A stretch of 64,000 nt of DNA from Platerodrilus igneus (Eukaryota > Arthropoda > Insecta > Coleoptera > Lycidae): the NCBI GenBank assembly GCA_036346225.1, contig JARFIW010001364.1, positions 1,240,001 through 1,304,000 of the forward strand. The letters run 5' to 3'. Shown here piece by piece: positions 1-10,619 of this stretch. Below the pieces are notes generated by a model. It saw only the letters and a list, made by a program, of their open reading frames with translations. It was not told the DNA's origin and ran no database searches. Within the stretch, counting starts at the first letter, position 1; every line of letters begins with the position of its first letter. The position numbers and the translations under genes were made by a program.

Positions 1-471
1 GTCAAACTTATTGTTCCAAAATTTCACATCTATCTGCGCCTCTTTTTTTTGGTATAGTTACTATGATGTTACGTTTGAAATCTTTGGGTATCTCACCTTT
101 CGCATATATATAGCTTACAAGTCGGAAGAGACATTCTGTTGCTGCTTGTCCAGCGGCTTTAGAGTTTCTGCTTGCACCTTATTTGTACCCGGCGCTTTAC
201 CATTTTTCAGGCTCTTTAATGCTAATTTAAACTCATCTCTAAGTATAGGATATCCCAGGTCATCATTTTCAATGTCTGATTCCTTTTCTAATGCTGTTAG
301 TTCCTCTCCTGAATATAAATTCCTTATATATTCCTGCCCTCTAGCTACTTTCTCTACATTTTCTATAATGACGTTTCCTCCCGCGTCCTTTATATTTTTG
401 CTGTATGCTTTTATATCCCTAAAATTCATTCTAATTAATTTGTATGCTTCGTCAGTCTTTCCTATTTCCAT
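1..471 (-). pseudogene. RT N-terminal region of the RTE-like LINE (broken)
   Basis: The minus-strand frame from 471 to 115 includes LKSLKNGKAPGTNKVQAE, the typical entry to a LINE reverse transcriptase (family form LKNGKAPGxDxIxAE, with Asp replaced by Asn here). In a shifted frame to base 1 there follows GEIPKDFKRNIIVTIPKK, the next RT block, then a stop. The catalytic YADD block would be off the left edge. This is downstream of the endonuclease on the same strand, as expected for one element. Confidence 0.75.
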
Positions 472-766
472 CTTAGTTTGTACCTCTTTGCACTTTTCAT
501 CAATCCATTTGTATCCCTGTTTTCCTGTTTCATCTGATCTATTTTTGTATTTTCGTCTTTCTTATATTGAATTCAGGATATACTTTGTTATCCATGGTTT
601 TTTGTTTTCTTTTTGTGTATACCCCAGAATATCTCTGGCCGCCATGTCTAAGCTGGATTTAATGTTATTCCATTCTGTTTCTACTTCCTCAGTATCAAGA
701 ATTTTCTCGATATCTTTCGGCAATTCATTTGACTTTTTTTAAATCTTCCGTGGATATCTTTATTTT

Positions 767-1683
767 TTAGCTTCTCAAAGTCAAAGTGCCTTTTCCGTTC
801 CTCTTTTTCAGATTTTTAAATTTAAGTGCGGCCTTCATAATTACAAAGTTGTGGTCAGTGTCTATATCTGCTTCCGAGTAGCTTCTACAGTCTTTTACTT
901 GATTTCTAAAACGTTGTCTAACAATAATGTAATCTATTTGATATCTTCCTATATCCCCTGGCATCTTCCACGTGTATTGTCTTCTAACACGATGTTGAAA
1001 TAATGTATTTGTGATGGTTACGTTGTTCATGTCGCAAAATTCTCCCAACCTAATTCTCCTGTCATTTCTCGTGCCTAAACCAAATAAACCTACTATCGCT
1101 CCTTCCCTACTCTCACCTACCACTGCATTAAAATCTCCCGTAATTATTAAATTTTCATGTCCTTCCATGTATCTTGGTATGTTTTCGATATCTTTGTAGA
1201 TCGCCTATACCTCTTCCTCACTGTAGCTAGAGGTGGGTATATATACTTGTACTATTACTGTATTTACTAGTTTAGATTTAAATCTAACCATTAGTACTCT
1301 TTTGTTCTTTTGTAAGTAGTTTTCTACACGTCGTCCTATCTTATTTCGCATAACTACCCCCACACCCGAATTTCTTTCCTCTGATCCTGTATGGATTACC
1401 CTGAAGTCTCTACTCCAAAAATCCCCTCCTCTGACCAGCGGACTTCACCGATCCCTACTATCTCTAGTGCTAATCTATTTATTTCGAGTTTCAGGTTCTC
1501 TAGCTTACCTACTTGTTTCATACTTCTGACATTCCACGCTCCGACTCGCAGAATGTTCACGGATCTTTTTCTATACTTTCGGATCACATCCCCCAAAGTA
1601 GTCCCCTCCCGGAGATCCAATTGGGGTGCTATTTTAACTCCGGAATTTTTTACCCCAGAGGATCTCATTGTCATTAATAACAA
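767..1683 (-). pseudogene. AP-type endonuclease domain of the RTE-like LINE (broken)
   Basis: The N-terminal part (1683 to 1396) has the start of the endonuclease fold, ILRVGAWNVRSM, and GIGEVRWS. The middle (about 1390 to 1170) continues in another frame with YIPTSSYSEEEV and a stop codon. The C-terminal part (1168 to 767) has ITGDFNA, RQYTWKMPGD, QIDYIIV and DTDHNFVI, which match the conserved Asn/Asp/His blocks of exonuclease-endonuclease-phosphatase enzymes. In LINEs this domain nicks target DNA to prime reverse transcription. At least one stop and one frameshift separate the blocks. Confidence 0.8.
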
Positions 1684-1759
1684 TTTGAGTACGCTGTGTA
1701 CTTGGGAAATAATGTGGTTTCACGTTGCCTTCCACATCAACTTTCTAGTTACCGCTTAA

Positions 1760-2949
1760 AGCGAGCGGACGTGTTTTGCAGAGCTCCGCTTCAGCAGCTA
1801 ACAAGTAAGTTTTTAACTAGGGTTTATATTATTTATTGTTATATTATTTTATTTGAAGCTTTGCTTTTTATTGTGTTTTATTTTTATCATTGTGTGGCAT
1901 TAAATTTTAAATACAGAGCAGTAAAATAAAAATTTAAAAACAGAATTTAAACCGAATAAATATTAAATAAATCCCGTTTTCTCTGTAATTTAAGCTAAAA
2001 TCCGCGTTTTAAAATAAACTAACCAAGTTTCGGGATAATAAAACAAAAATCTACTAAACAAATACTCAAAATAATTTCGAAATAACTTAAAAAGGCGTTT
2101 TAATAAATTAAAAACAAAAACCGTGTAAATCGAGTAAAAAGCCGGGTAAAACAACCAAAAAGTGTGTGAATTTTTTTTATAGTGCGCGTATAATCAAATA
2201 ATAACCTAAAAACAAAAATATAGGGCCCTTTTAAGTCAAATAAATAACTCAAAAACTGTAAATTTTAAAACAATTTCAATATAAATTTTTCGTAATCTAA
2301 GTACACCCGTACTTAAAGACTCCTTTAAAACGATTTTTGGTTTAATTAAGCGGTGTAACAGTTGAAGGTCGTGCTAGTTACCGAGAGATTAAGTGAAAGT
2401 ACGTTTCCCAGAACCGCATTCCGATAGTGCTTGACCTTATTTGTTAATTGAACATTTAAAATTAAAGTGTTGTTATTTATAAATTAGATATTTTGAAGTA
2501 ATTAGCTTATTTAAATTTGATTTGGAGGTTTAAAAATTTTAAAATAAATAAATAGTGTTCTTTACGGTACATTTTGAATCGAGATACTTTTATTGGGTTA
2601 GCGAATTTATTTGGTTCTAGTTGTTATTGACGCTTAGTGTTTATTGTATTTTTGTTAAATTTGAAATTTAATTGGACGGTTTGAAGTTTAAATAAATACA
2701 GGGTATAACGGGGTTGTTATGTTATATCCGTGACTTTCAGTATACAATGGATTCCATTACTAAAAGAAATAACAAAAGAAATAACAAATGAAAATCAAAT
2801 GCCCACAATATCTAGGTAGCATTGCAAGTTTTTCCTGGGTTTTCCTTGCAATATTAACATGAAATACAGCCTACATACATGATTTCTATTTATACATAAA
2901 ATAACTAATTACATAAAAATAAGCATATTAACAACCCCTGTAAAACAGC
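1760..2949. other. AT-rich non-coding stretch
   Basis: No reading frame with recognisable protein content and no clear terminal repeats were seen. It could include the 5' UTR of the minus-strand LINE to its left. Confidence 0.5.
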
Positions 2950-3075
2950 ATTGGTATCTGACAAGTGTAAACCCACAATAGGGTTACCTCAAAACCATAT
3001 ACAATCTCCGTTGAACACTATTGGTATCTGACAAGTGTAAACCCGCCATAGGTCGCCTCAGTACCATGTTAAAAT
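2950..3075. repeat. Two-copy tandem repeat, period about 70 bp
   Basis: The phrase ATTGGTATCTGACAAGTG followed by TAAACCC starts at 2950 and again at 3020. The copies continue similarly (TTACCTCA..ACCAT versus TCGCCTCAGTACCAT) with several substitutions. No coding content. Confidence 0.7.
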
Positions 3076-3470
3076 CTACCAAAGAGATAACTTAAATCAT
3101 AATGATTTTTCCCCCTCAAAATAAATATAAAAAAACGACTGCTTAAGGCTTACGGTAACACAATCGTACACTGCTTTAATAACCGTCCTCTCAATTGTAT
3201 AAATAGAAACATGTTAAAAAATGTTTTCCAATTCTAAGTTATTGAATTTATATAAAATTCACCAATAAAAATTAATCAGCTGATTTCACGTTAAGCGTAT
3301 TGGCTACCTAAAGAAAGTCGATCCCAGGTCGCAACACAAATTGAAGGCAATCATTCTTTTAAACTTAAAAAAATTTTTGCTTAGTGTACTCAAACCAAAT
3401 ATTTCAAACATCAATAAATCAAATCACCTTCAATTTATGTCATAAATGTCAAACTTGAAGTTTTGATTAT
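3076..3470. other. Non-coding stretch
   Basis: AT-rich; no gene or clear repeat was recognised. A block CGATCCCAGGTCG near 3319 resembles CGATCCTAGGTC at 3479, hinting at a degraded repeat relation. Confidence 0.4.
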
Positions 3471-3471
3471 T

Positions 3472-3503
3472 TTGACAACGATCCTAGGTCTTGGATCGAA
3501 ACG
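3472..3503 (+). ncRNA. Possible hammerhead ribozyme remnant
   Basis: A perfect 5-bp stem GATCC/GGATC (3480-3484 and 3493-3497) is followed directly by GAAAC and GTA, the arrangement of hammerhead stem II and the GAAA core. The expected CTGATGA before the stem is poor here (TTGACAA). Downstream, GTGGTTTAATTCCC is reminiscent of Penelope-type element termini. It may be a decayed Penelope-type end; chance cannot be excluded. Confidence 0.25.
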
Positions 3504-3834
3504 TAAATAAAGTTGTTTTTAAAAAGTATGAGTGGTTTAATTCCCAAAGAAGATTAAGAAGAATGTTATTAGTATTCGGTAAACACAATCTCTAGGTACC
3601 AACTTCAGCTAAAGGATCAAGAGCAACTTAATACTCCCTCCTGACCAGGGCTAGCAGCACTACCGAACAATTCTTTGTGGTAAAATGGTTTTTCAAAAAG
3701 CGAAGCTATACTCGATTTTGGAAAAATAATTACAACCTTCTTCTCACACAAATGTAACCGTGGTTGTTAAAGCAGTATCATGAGTTGTCTCTGGAAAATA
3801 AAAATATGGGTATCAGGAAAGCCATTGTCACACT

Positions 3835-3842
3835 ATCCCAAA
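3835..3842. repeat. Left target-site duplication of the hAT element
   Basis: ATCCCAAA, identical to 6442-6449. Confidence 0.88.
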
Positions 3843-3851
3843 TAGGGATGG

Positions 3852-4031
3852 CCACGGGCCCGGGCTTTGGCCCGGCCCGGCCCGAAGCCCGGCCCGAATA
3901 TCAAGCCGGACTTCGGGCCGGGCCGACAAAATTTTTTTCGGGCCCAAGCCGGGCCAAGCACGTGTCGAGCCCGGGCCGGGCCGGGCCAGACTCCTCAAGC
4001 TTTTCGGGCTATTTCGGGCCGGCCCGAAGTT
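3852..4031. repeat. Left subterminal GGGCCGGGCC array of the hAT element
   Basis: A dense run of CCCGGCCCGG / GGGCCGGGCC units, some with GAAGCCCGGCCCGAA spacing. The units are self-complementary and likely act as transposase-binding sites or fold into hairpins. The sharp GC contrast with the AT-rich surroundings is striking. Long open frames crossing it are low-complexity artefacts. Confidence 0.85.
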
Positions 4032-6272
4032 TATGTAACGAAATATAAAATTTATTGATTTAGTAAAAGATTCCATTTAATGTTTTCTTTAGTTGCCTCT
4101 TAAGCAAAATTATAATTAACGCTCCTCTTAATATATCACCTAGGTACAGTTACACGCATATTGGTAAGTGTGATAATGGAAGTAAATCGAAAACGAAAAT
4201 GATTTGATTTAAACCGATTTGTGAATTTCGATTTTTTTCGATAAGTAATATTCACTTCTTTTCACTTTTCAAGAAATTTGAAATAAAAATTGTCCGTGTT
4301 ATATTTAATTAATTTGAAGGAGTATTGCAACGTATGTTAATTGAGCTGGTTTATTTTATTATACTTATTAATTAACTTAATATTGTGGCCCGCACTGAAG
4401 ATTATTTATGAATAAATCGAAACCACTCTGTATATGAAAAAATATTTAAAACTCACGATTACAAGAAAACAGCTCAATTATATTTAATTATTTGAATGTA
4501 TGGACAAACTTTCATTAAAGAAATCTCAAAACTTACAATTCCTGAAAAATTGAAATTTTGCATGTAGGTGTTACCCAATAAGGCAAATTTAGCTAAGATA
4601 TTTTCAACGTTGTGAAACTTTCGATTATATCAAAAGTAACTGTCAATTTCATTATTTTAAATGGCATACTCCACATTTTATTGCTTATTTGAATAGTGCG
4701 AGTAGATTATTATTTTGATATTAGGGTTTGTAAAACTATTTTCAATTGTTTTGCTTCCAGGAATTTTTCTCCTAAAAAGTGCACTTTAGAGGATCAGAGA
4801 AATGGTATTAATAAACATTTTATTAAAACGGTTTATACGTTGTGTTTGCATAACACCTTAAAACAACTGTTTCTCAATCTCAATAAGAACAATAACATAG
4901 TTTTTACAATTTAATAACGCAAATTTAAAAACTAATAATAAGTTGCAATGAAATTCTTTAACAAATATTTGTACTTTGCTTGAGCTCAATTTATTAAAAA
5001 AATTATGTATAACCTTAATACCCGCAATACCACAAACGACAGTAAAATTAAAGAAAATTAAGCAAAAACCAAAATTTTCCAAATAACTGATTATACTTTT
5101 ATGCTCGTTCATGTCGAGATATAAAAAAATGGGGGTTCAATTATAAAAATTACATTTTTCAAATAAGATTTTTTCACCTCCTAAAATTGTAAAAACTACT
5201 TTATTGTTTTTATTGAAAAACATTTCTTAAGGTGTAATGGAAACACAACTTGCAATCCGTTTTGATTAAATGTTTATTAACACGATTTTTTAGATTAATA
5301 ATTCCTGGATGCACAACAATTGAAGATACATACGCTTAAATCAGAATAATCATCTTCTAAAGCATCATTCATATATGGAATAAAATACAGGATGTGCTAT
5401 TTAAAATAATTAATGTGACAGATATTTGCAAGACTTCAAAACTATTTTAGTTATAGTTTCGCCTTGTTCGGTAACTCCTACACAAGGTTTTAATTTGCCA
5501 GCAAAATTGTAGTTTTTAAAATACTTTTAATGGAAGCTCGGTGTGGGACATTCTGTATACATGTCTTTTTTCATATTAAAGAGCTAGATTCTTTGTAATT
5601 ATATGTTATTGTTTTACTCAATATGTAGCAGATTCTCTATATACGGCGAAAGCAGCGTTTCCATAATTTTGACAAACCCTGCATATATTAATATTGAACA
5701 TTTTTATAGATAATATTGTCGGCCTTTCTTTCATTAAAATTTCCAGTAAAGCATGCGACAAAAAAATATTCATAGACAACAAAGTAATGTCTACCTGATA
5801 CGAGAGACTTGAATAGTCAGTTATCTGAACGGATGCTAGCACATTCTCGAAATGTAGACCTATACACAAGCAATCTGTAAAATGGAAATTGGCAACGGTC
5901 TTTGTTTAGAATATGGGGAACAATATTCAGTCAAATTTTGAATACTTTCCTTTAAATATGTTACTATATACTAGTAGTAGTACATGAGGTCTAAAATGCA
6001 TTTTGTTACTTAAGGTTGAAGTTTGACGCAAACCACCTTCTATTTTGGATTGCCTGTGCAAGTGTGCATCATCTCCAAATACCTTTGGGATTCTTCGAGG
6101 TTAAAATGATACTATAAACTATAATTTATTAAAGTTGATATATTCAACTTTTGTAAAAAAGCATAATAATAGTAAAGAAGTATTTTTATACAACCGAAAA
6201 TACATATACTAACAAATGATACTTTCCATTTGGATGTTAAAAAATCTATACATCACTTAAGGTTTTAGTTAC
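4032..6272. other. AT-rich interior of the hAT element
   Basis: No transposase motif was recognised on either strand. Short open frames at 4696-4914 (plus) and 5618-5869 (minus) have no recognisable family and may be chance. Confidence 0.6.
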
Positions 6273-6430
6273 ATTCCGGCCCGAATCGGCCCGGCCCGGC
6301 CCGAAGTCCGGCCCGAAATTCAAGCAGGGCCGATGCATTTTGGTTCGGGCCGGGCCACCGGGCCGGGCCGGAGCAAATTATTTCGGGCCGGGCCGGGCCG
6401 CATCTAAAAGCCCGGTCCGGCCCGGCCCTA
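6273..6430. repeat. Right subterminal GGGCCGGGCC array of the hAT element
   Basis: Inverted counterpart of the array at 3852-4031, with the same CGGCCCGGCCCG core and GAAGTCCGGCCCGAA blocks. Confidence 0.85.
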
Positions 6431-6441
6431 ATCCATCCCTA

Positions 6442-6449
6442 ATCCCAAA
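6442..6449. repeat. Right target-site duplication of the hAT element
   Basis: ATCCCAAA, identical to 3835-3842. Confidence 0.88.
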
Positions 6450-6513
6450 CGCTGCTTTCAGTATTCAACCATTTGCTAAGTAGACTACTCTTGATCGAAT
6501 TATCTGTGATTAT

Positions 6514-6864
6514 CTAGGGATGAATGCAATCCAATTTCCCCAAGTCCATTATGTATCTCAATATACAGTTGAACAAACAATAAGCTGTTATCACGAAGTC
6601 CAAAATAAAGAATGCAACTAAAGGTGTAATGCAAAACAAAAGCATCGCAACCAAAACGATACAAAGAAAAATCACAAAGTAGCAAGCTAATAAAAACAGA
6701 GACATGATATAACTAGACTGAGCGTTACAGACTAAAAGTGATGCCAATACAGTAGGCACCCCCAATGCAAGTTGTGGGCAAAAACAGGGAAGCGAACCCG
6801 CTCCGTTATAAACTTGTAATTCTGTTGAAAGTTGATTTGTTAACACGTTTATGATGTACATCAA
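6514..6864 (-). CDS. Unrecognised hydrophobic open frame
   Basis: A 116-residue minus-strand frame is dominated by hydrophobic stretches (for example SYIMSLFLLACYFVIFLC and FILDFVITAYCLFNCIL) that could be three or four membrane segments, after a more polar N-terminal part with CFCPQLALG. I do not recognise a family. It lies between the hAT element and the pogo element, so it could be an exon of an old host gene or a chance frame in AT-rich DNA. Confidence 0.2.
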   Translation of the reverse strand: MMYIINVLTNQLSTELQVYNGAGSLPCFCPQLALGVPTVLASLLVCNAQSSYIMSLFLLACYFVIFLCIVLVAMLLFCITPLVAFFILDFVITAYCLFNCILRYIMDLGKLDCIHP

Positions 6865-6979
6865 TTTTTAAGTTATTTTCTTACTGGTGGTTTAACATTA
6901 AATAACGAAATTAGACAAATTCCTGCACAAACTAATTTATGCCAGAACAATACCATTTAGAATTCGGCGAAGTTTTGTA

Positions 6980-7003
6980 AGGGAAAGTGGGGGAACGATG
7001 CGC
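6980..7003. repeat. Left TIR of the pogo element
   Basis: 24 bp, 20 identical to the reverse complement of 9986-10009. The flanking dinucleotide is TA at 6978-6979. Confidence 0.85.
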
Positions 7004-8758
7004 GGTGGATAACCATGCGCATCGTTATAATTTAAATTACGCGGCATACTGTGAGATCAACCCCCGTGCAGTCTAAGTGGGAGCATGCGCCGAGTCTCTG
7101 AACCCATTAATTGCAAAGCCAGTTGAGTTGTGTACTTAGTAAGAGGTAGAGTTGTGCATCTTAGGTTTTTGTTACTATTATCCGTGTGTACAAATTAAGA
7201 CGGTGAGTCCGTAAATCTTAACCAATTGTTTTGAATTAATGATATTCTTAAAGCACAAAATATTCTGCGTACATGCATGTAGTATTGTTGCATTTAGATA
7301 AATAATTGTTGAAGGAGGACTTATAATTTTGTTATAAAATCATAGTGGGGTAGCCGTGCGCAAAAATGCGCACGATTCCCTTTCAATAAATTAAATGTCA
7401 AGCAATATTACTAATTATTATTGGTATATACCTACCATTTTTCCGTATCAAAATCTATCTTTTATTTTTAGATGCCGCAAAATATGTTTGTAAGACTGAA
7501 ATTCATCAATATAGTGAGCAATCGTTGGAGGCTGCAATGAATGCAATTAGAAACAATGGGAGGAAAATACGGGAAGTTGGGAGATCGTTTAGTATTCCAG
7601 AATCAACACTTAGAAAGAAACTTTCTCTAAATCAACTAAAAATCCCCTATCTAGGTCGAAGGTCGATTTTCACAGCAGAAATAGTAACTGAATTAAGGGA
7701 CTATATTCTTATTCTCGCAAAATTGTTGTACGGCGTAACACCCAAAAAACTAAGGCAGTTAGCGTTTAATTATGCTGAATAGAAAAAAATTCCTCACAAT
7801 TTCAATAGAGATACTCAGTTGGCAGAAAAAGATTGGCTGTATGGATTTCTAAAGCGAAATCCCAAAATATCATTGAGACAGCCTGAGGGGACTAGCATTA
7901 ATCAAATTGGAGTATTTAACAAGAACGAGTTAAAACTTCTCTACTCGAATATAGAACAAGTTTTACGAAAGTTTAAATTTGAAGCAAACAGATTATTTCA
8001 CATGGACGAGACTGGTATAACCACTGTGCAGAAGACGTGCCCTAAAGTTTACGGACCTAAAGGTGCTAAAAAAGTAAGAGCTGCTGTTTCGGGTGAACGA
8101 GGAAGAACCATTACAGTTGTATTTTGCATGAATGCTACAGGAAACTACATTGCGCCAATGTTGATTTATCCCAGAAAGAGAATGGCTCCTGCGTTGCAAA
8201 AAAATGCACCAATTGGTGCCAGCTACAAATGTTCGGCAAACAGATGGATAAAGTCTCAACTTTTTCTTGATTGGCTGTTGCACCTACAAAAACAGGCAAA
8301 GCCTACTTCAGATGACCCAATTCTTCTTGTCCTTGACAATCATTGCACTCATATTTCTATAGAGGCGTACAATTTCTGTAAGTCAAACCATATTCATATG
8401 GTGTCCCTTCCACCACACACTTCCCATCACCTTCAGCCGCTCGACTTAACCTTCTTCGGCCCTCTAAAAAATGCACTGTACAGAGAGTATGATATATATC
8501 TAACTACAACAGTGCATGAAAAAATCACTGAGTATGACGTAGCTGAGCTGTTAAATAAAGCGTTCATGAAAGTCACATCGATTGAGAAAGCAGCTTCGGG
8601 TTTTTGTTCTTCTGGAATATATCCGTTTAATCCTGACAAATTTAACGAAGACGATTTTGCTCCTGCCAACGAAATGAGACAGTTCGTTGTAGAAAGCTCT
8701 CCCGAACGTGGCACTTATCATTTACCAATACCTGAATCTACATCAATTCCTGAAAAAG

Positions 8759-8969
8759 ACCATCTACCATATACATCTGGACAAAACCATCTACCATCTA
8801 CGTCTACCTCTGAACAACACCATCTGCCATCTACGTCTACCTCTGAACAACACCATCTACCATCTACATCTACCTCTGGACAAAACCATCTACCATCTAC
8901 GTCTACCTCCGAACAACGCCATCTACCATCTACGTCTACCTCTGAACAAAACCATCTACCATTTGCATC
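8759..8969 (+). repeat. 33-bp coding minisatellite in the pogo transposase
   Basis: About six units of the form CATCTACCATCTACGTCTAC plus CTCTGAACAACAC encode an 11-residue Ser/Thr-rich repeat (HLPSTSTSEQH and variants). It sits between the catalytic domain and the C-terminal basic/PHD region, so it is probably a flexible linker. Confidence 0.85.
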
Positions 8970-9519
8970 TAAATTAAATAACTCTCTTTCCTATTTGCTC
9001 TTATTCCAAGGAAAGAAGAAATAGAAAGAGTAAAAAGAGTTTCTCGTCAGAAACAACATTCAGAAATACTAACTAGTACACCCATGAAGGAAAGATTAGA
9101 AAAAGCACAAGAAAAAAAAGGGAAAAAGAAGCAAAAAAAACATATTAAAAAAAGGCCGAACATTAGGAAAGAACAATATTAAGAACAATAAAAATAAAAT
9201 AAAAAGGTACTCAAAAGCCGAACTTGATGCACAGGAATGTGACGATGATGACGAAGCAGATAATGCTTATTTCTCAATTTCACCACCTACCTTCTATGGA
9301 AATGCTAAAGGAAAGAGAACAGCCAAAGAGAATGTTGCAAAACAAGTAGTAAGACGCATATACCAGTCTCCAGAAATTAAAAAAAGAAAGAAAAAAGACC
9401 AGCTACGCCTGAATCATCCGACGTATCTGACATAGACGATCGTGACATTTGTGCGATGATGAGGTAGACGACATTAACCCCAACTATGTTCCATGTGGTA
9501 CAGAACATGATGAGAAGAC

Positions 9520-9657
9520 TTCCTTATGTGGCATATGTGGGGAACAAGGAAAAAGCAACTATGGTACAGGTGTGTTGCATGCAGCATGTGGAATCACGCG
9601 GCTTGTACCGGTGAAGATGCTCCCGAACAATACATTTGCGACTTTTGTCGAGCTTAA
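9520..9657 (+). pseudogene. PHD-like zinc finger at the pogo transposase C-terminus
   Basis: Read across one frameshift, the segment gives LCGICGEQ, then WYRCVACSMWNHAAC and EQYICDFC before the stop. The C-x2-C ... C-x2-C ... H-x3-C ... C-x2-C spacing is that of PHD-type fingers found at the end of some pogo/DDE_1 transposases. The frameshift lies near 9560. Confidence 0.7.
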
Positions 9658-9985
9658 ACTGGTACATTACATTATATATAATCACTCGTTTTAATAAACA
9701 TTTGTTCTTGCATATAAAATTACTTTTATACTACTTGATCTACCTAACTTGGGGTTACCAAACTACCGCGCACTATTCTCCATCCTGTGCGCACAGTTAC
9801 TCCAGGGGATGGGAAACGGTGTGCAAATGTATCTTTTTAATTTTTCCAATTGTATATGATTACGTTGAAAAATTCATCAAATATCGTAATACATACTGAA
9901 AGTAGGATTATTAGTACTTAAGATGACGTTTTTTTTTATTTTCTAGAATTTAAAAGTTGACCAGCACAACGATTCTCGCTTAGGT

Positions 9986-10009
9986 GCGCACCATTTCCCC
10001 ACTTCCCCT
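9986..10009. repeat. Right TIR of the pogo element
   Basis: Reverse complement begins AGGGGAAGTGGGG and ends GTGCGC. The flanking dinucleotide is TA at 10010-10011. Confidence 0.85.
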
Positions 10010-10252
10010 TAAACATCGGACACAAAATTATGTTTCTGAGAAATATTTTAGTAGGTTGGTTGCAGATAGTTATCATGTCTCTGGTTGATTGATATATAGA
10101 ATAATACCTCCCTTAAGTAAGGAGATTACCGTGCTGTATCTGCAGTCTGCAGTTACTTTTAAACCGCACAAGAGTTATATTGTATGTATTTTTACGAAAT
10201 AAATTCTTGACCTTAGTTTACTAGTGTTAGTATTTTAATAATATTCGAAAAG

Positions 10253-10619
10253 ATGGTACGATCGTGTTGTGCTTATGGTTGTACAGAATGGGCATCTAAA
10301 GAATCTTCAGTTTCTTTCCATCAGTAAGTATGATAATACATTACTATTGTCATGTCTTTGATACACGGCGTTGCCTGTAAATTTAAGGTTCCCTATTGAT
10401 ACGAAACAGAAAACTGGATATTAACAACGAAACGGCAAAATTTTATACCTTTGAGACAAAACAAAGCGATTTCTCAATATTTGTTGGGAAAAGAAGATTG
10501 TACAAAAATGCCATTCCCAGCATTTTTGATTTTCCCAAGCATTTAGAAAAAAGGAAAGTGCCACGAACTACTAATCGAAGCACTCTCTCAAAAATGGAAT
10601 TTATACACAACGTGGCACC
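10253..10619 (+). pseudogene. THAP DNA-binding domain exons of P-A
   Basis: Exon 1 (10253-10323) encodes MVRSCCAYGCTEWASK..SFHQ, the start of a THAP domain with its first two Cys, and ends at a consensus donor GTAAGTA. Exon 2 starts after the acceptor AG at 10386-10387 with FPIDTK and, in a shifted frame, contains the signature end block YKNAIPSIFDFPKH (family form AVPTIFxFP). The CSxHF block is degraded. Exon 2 ends at a second donor GTAAGT near 10620. THAP domains in P transposases bind DNA near the element ends. Confidence 0.75.

Larger units (their letters stand above)
1..1755 (-). mobile_element. RTE-like non-LTR retrotransposon, 5' part, cut by window edge
   Basis: On the minus strand the segment reads an apurinic-type endonuclease followed by a linker and the start of a reverse transcriptase, the order of an RTE-type LINE (the family often annotated as craniofacial development protein 2-like). 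The reverse transcriptase core should lie beyond base 1 and is outside the window. The reading frame is broken by several stops and shifts, so this copy is dead. The 5' limit is not sharp; recognisable coding begins near 1683. No target duplication can be tested because the 3' end is missing. Confidence 0.8.
3843..6441. mobile_element. hAT-type DNA transposon, non-autonomous or decayed
   Basis: Both termini read TAGGGATGG inward, and an 8-bp direct repeat ATCCCAAA flanks the element exactly (3835-3842 and 6442-6449). An 8-bp duplication with a TAGGGnTG-like terminus is the signature of the hAT superfamily. Inside each end lies a 150-180 bp GC-rich array of GGGCCGGGCC-like units in opposite orientation. 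The roughly 2.2-kb interior is AT-rich and holds no recognisable hAT transposase or BED finger, so it probably moved using an enzyme from elsewhere. Confidence 0.88.
7472..9657 (+). pseudogene. pogo-like transposase, broken
   Basis: Likely start is the ATG at 7472, directly after a good splice acceptor (TTTATTTTTAG). MPQNM is typical of pogo proteins, and a one-base shift near 7497 restores the N-terminal helix-turn-helix at 7525-7782 (AMNAIRNNGRKIREV, FSIPESTLRKK). One TAG at 7780 interrupts the frame before the DDE_1 domain (7819 to about 8640), which has FHMDETGI, LVLDNHCTH, LPPHTSHHLQPLDLTFFGP and GFCSSGIYPFNPDKF. The first two hold the catalytic Asp residues. A 33-bp minisatellite encodes an H-L-P-S-T-S-T-S-E-Q-x tract. 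After frameshifts near 9020 and 9560 a Cys/His finger ends at the TAA at 9657. It would bind the TIRs and cut at TA. Confidence 0.88.
6980..10009 (+). mobile_element. pogo-type (Tc1/mariner superfamily) DNA transposon
   Basis: Terminal inverted repeats of 24 bp match at 20 positions (left starts AGGGAAAGTGGGGG; right, reversed, AGGGGAAGTGGGGA; both end GTGCGC-like) and each side is flanked by TA (6978-6979 and 10010-10011). The single coding region is a pogo-like transposase with a psq-type helix-turn-helix, a DDE_1 catalytic domain and a C-terminal PHD-like finger. Copies of GTGCGCA lie inside both ends. The transposase is broken by an upstream frameshift, one nonsense codon and later frameshifts, so this copy is not autonomous. 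Confidence 0.9.

Noticed and set aside
11..742. 243-residue plus-strand open frame at the left edge
   Set aside because: It is the antisense of the LINE linker/RT region; the minus strand carries the conserved blocks.
2950..3075. Possible CRISPR-like repeat
   Set aside because: Only two copies, adjacent and diverged, in a eukaryotic transposon-rich context; a simple tandem duplication explains it.
3764..4076. Open frames rich in Gly, Pro, Arg and Ala crossing the left hAT end
   Set aside because: They are translations of the GGGCCGGGCC array on both strands and have no real protein pattern.
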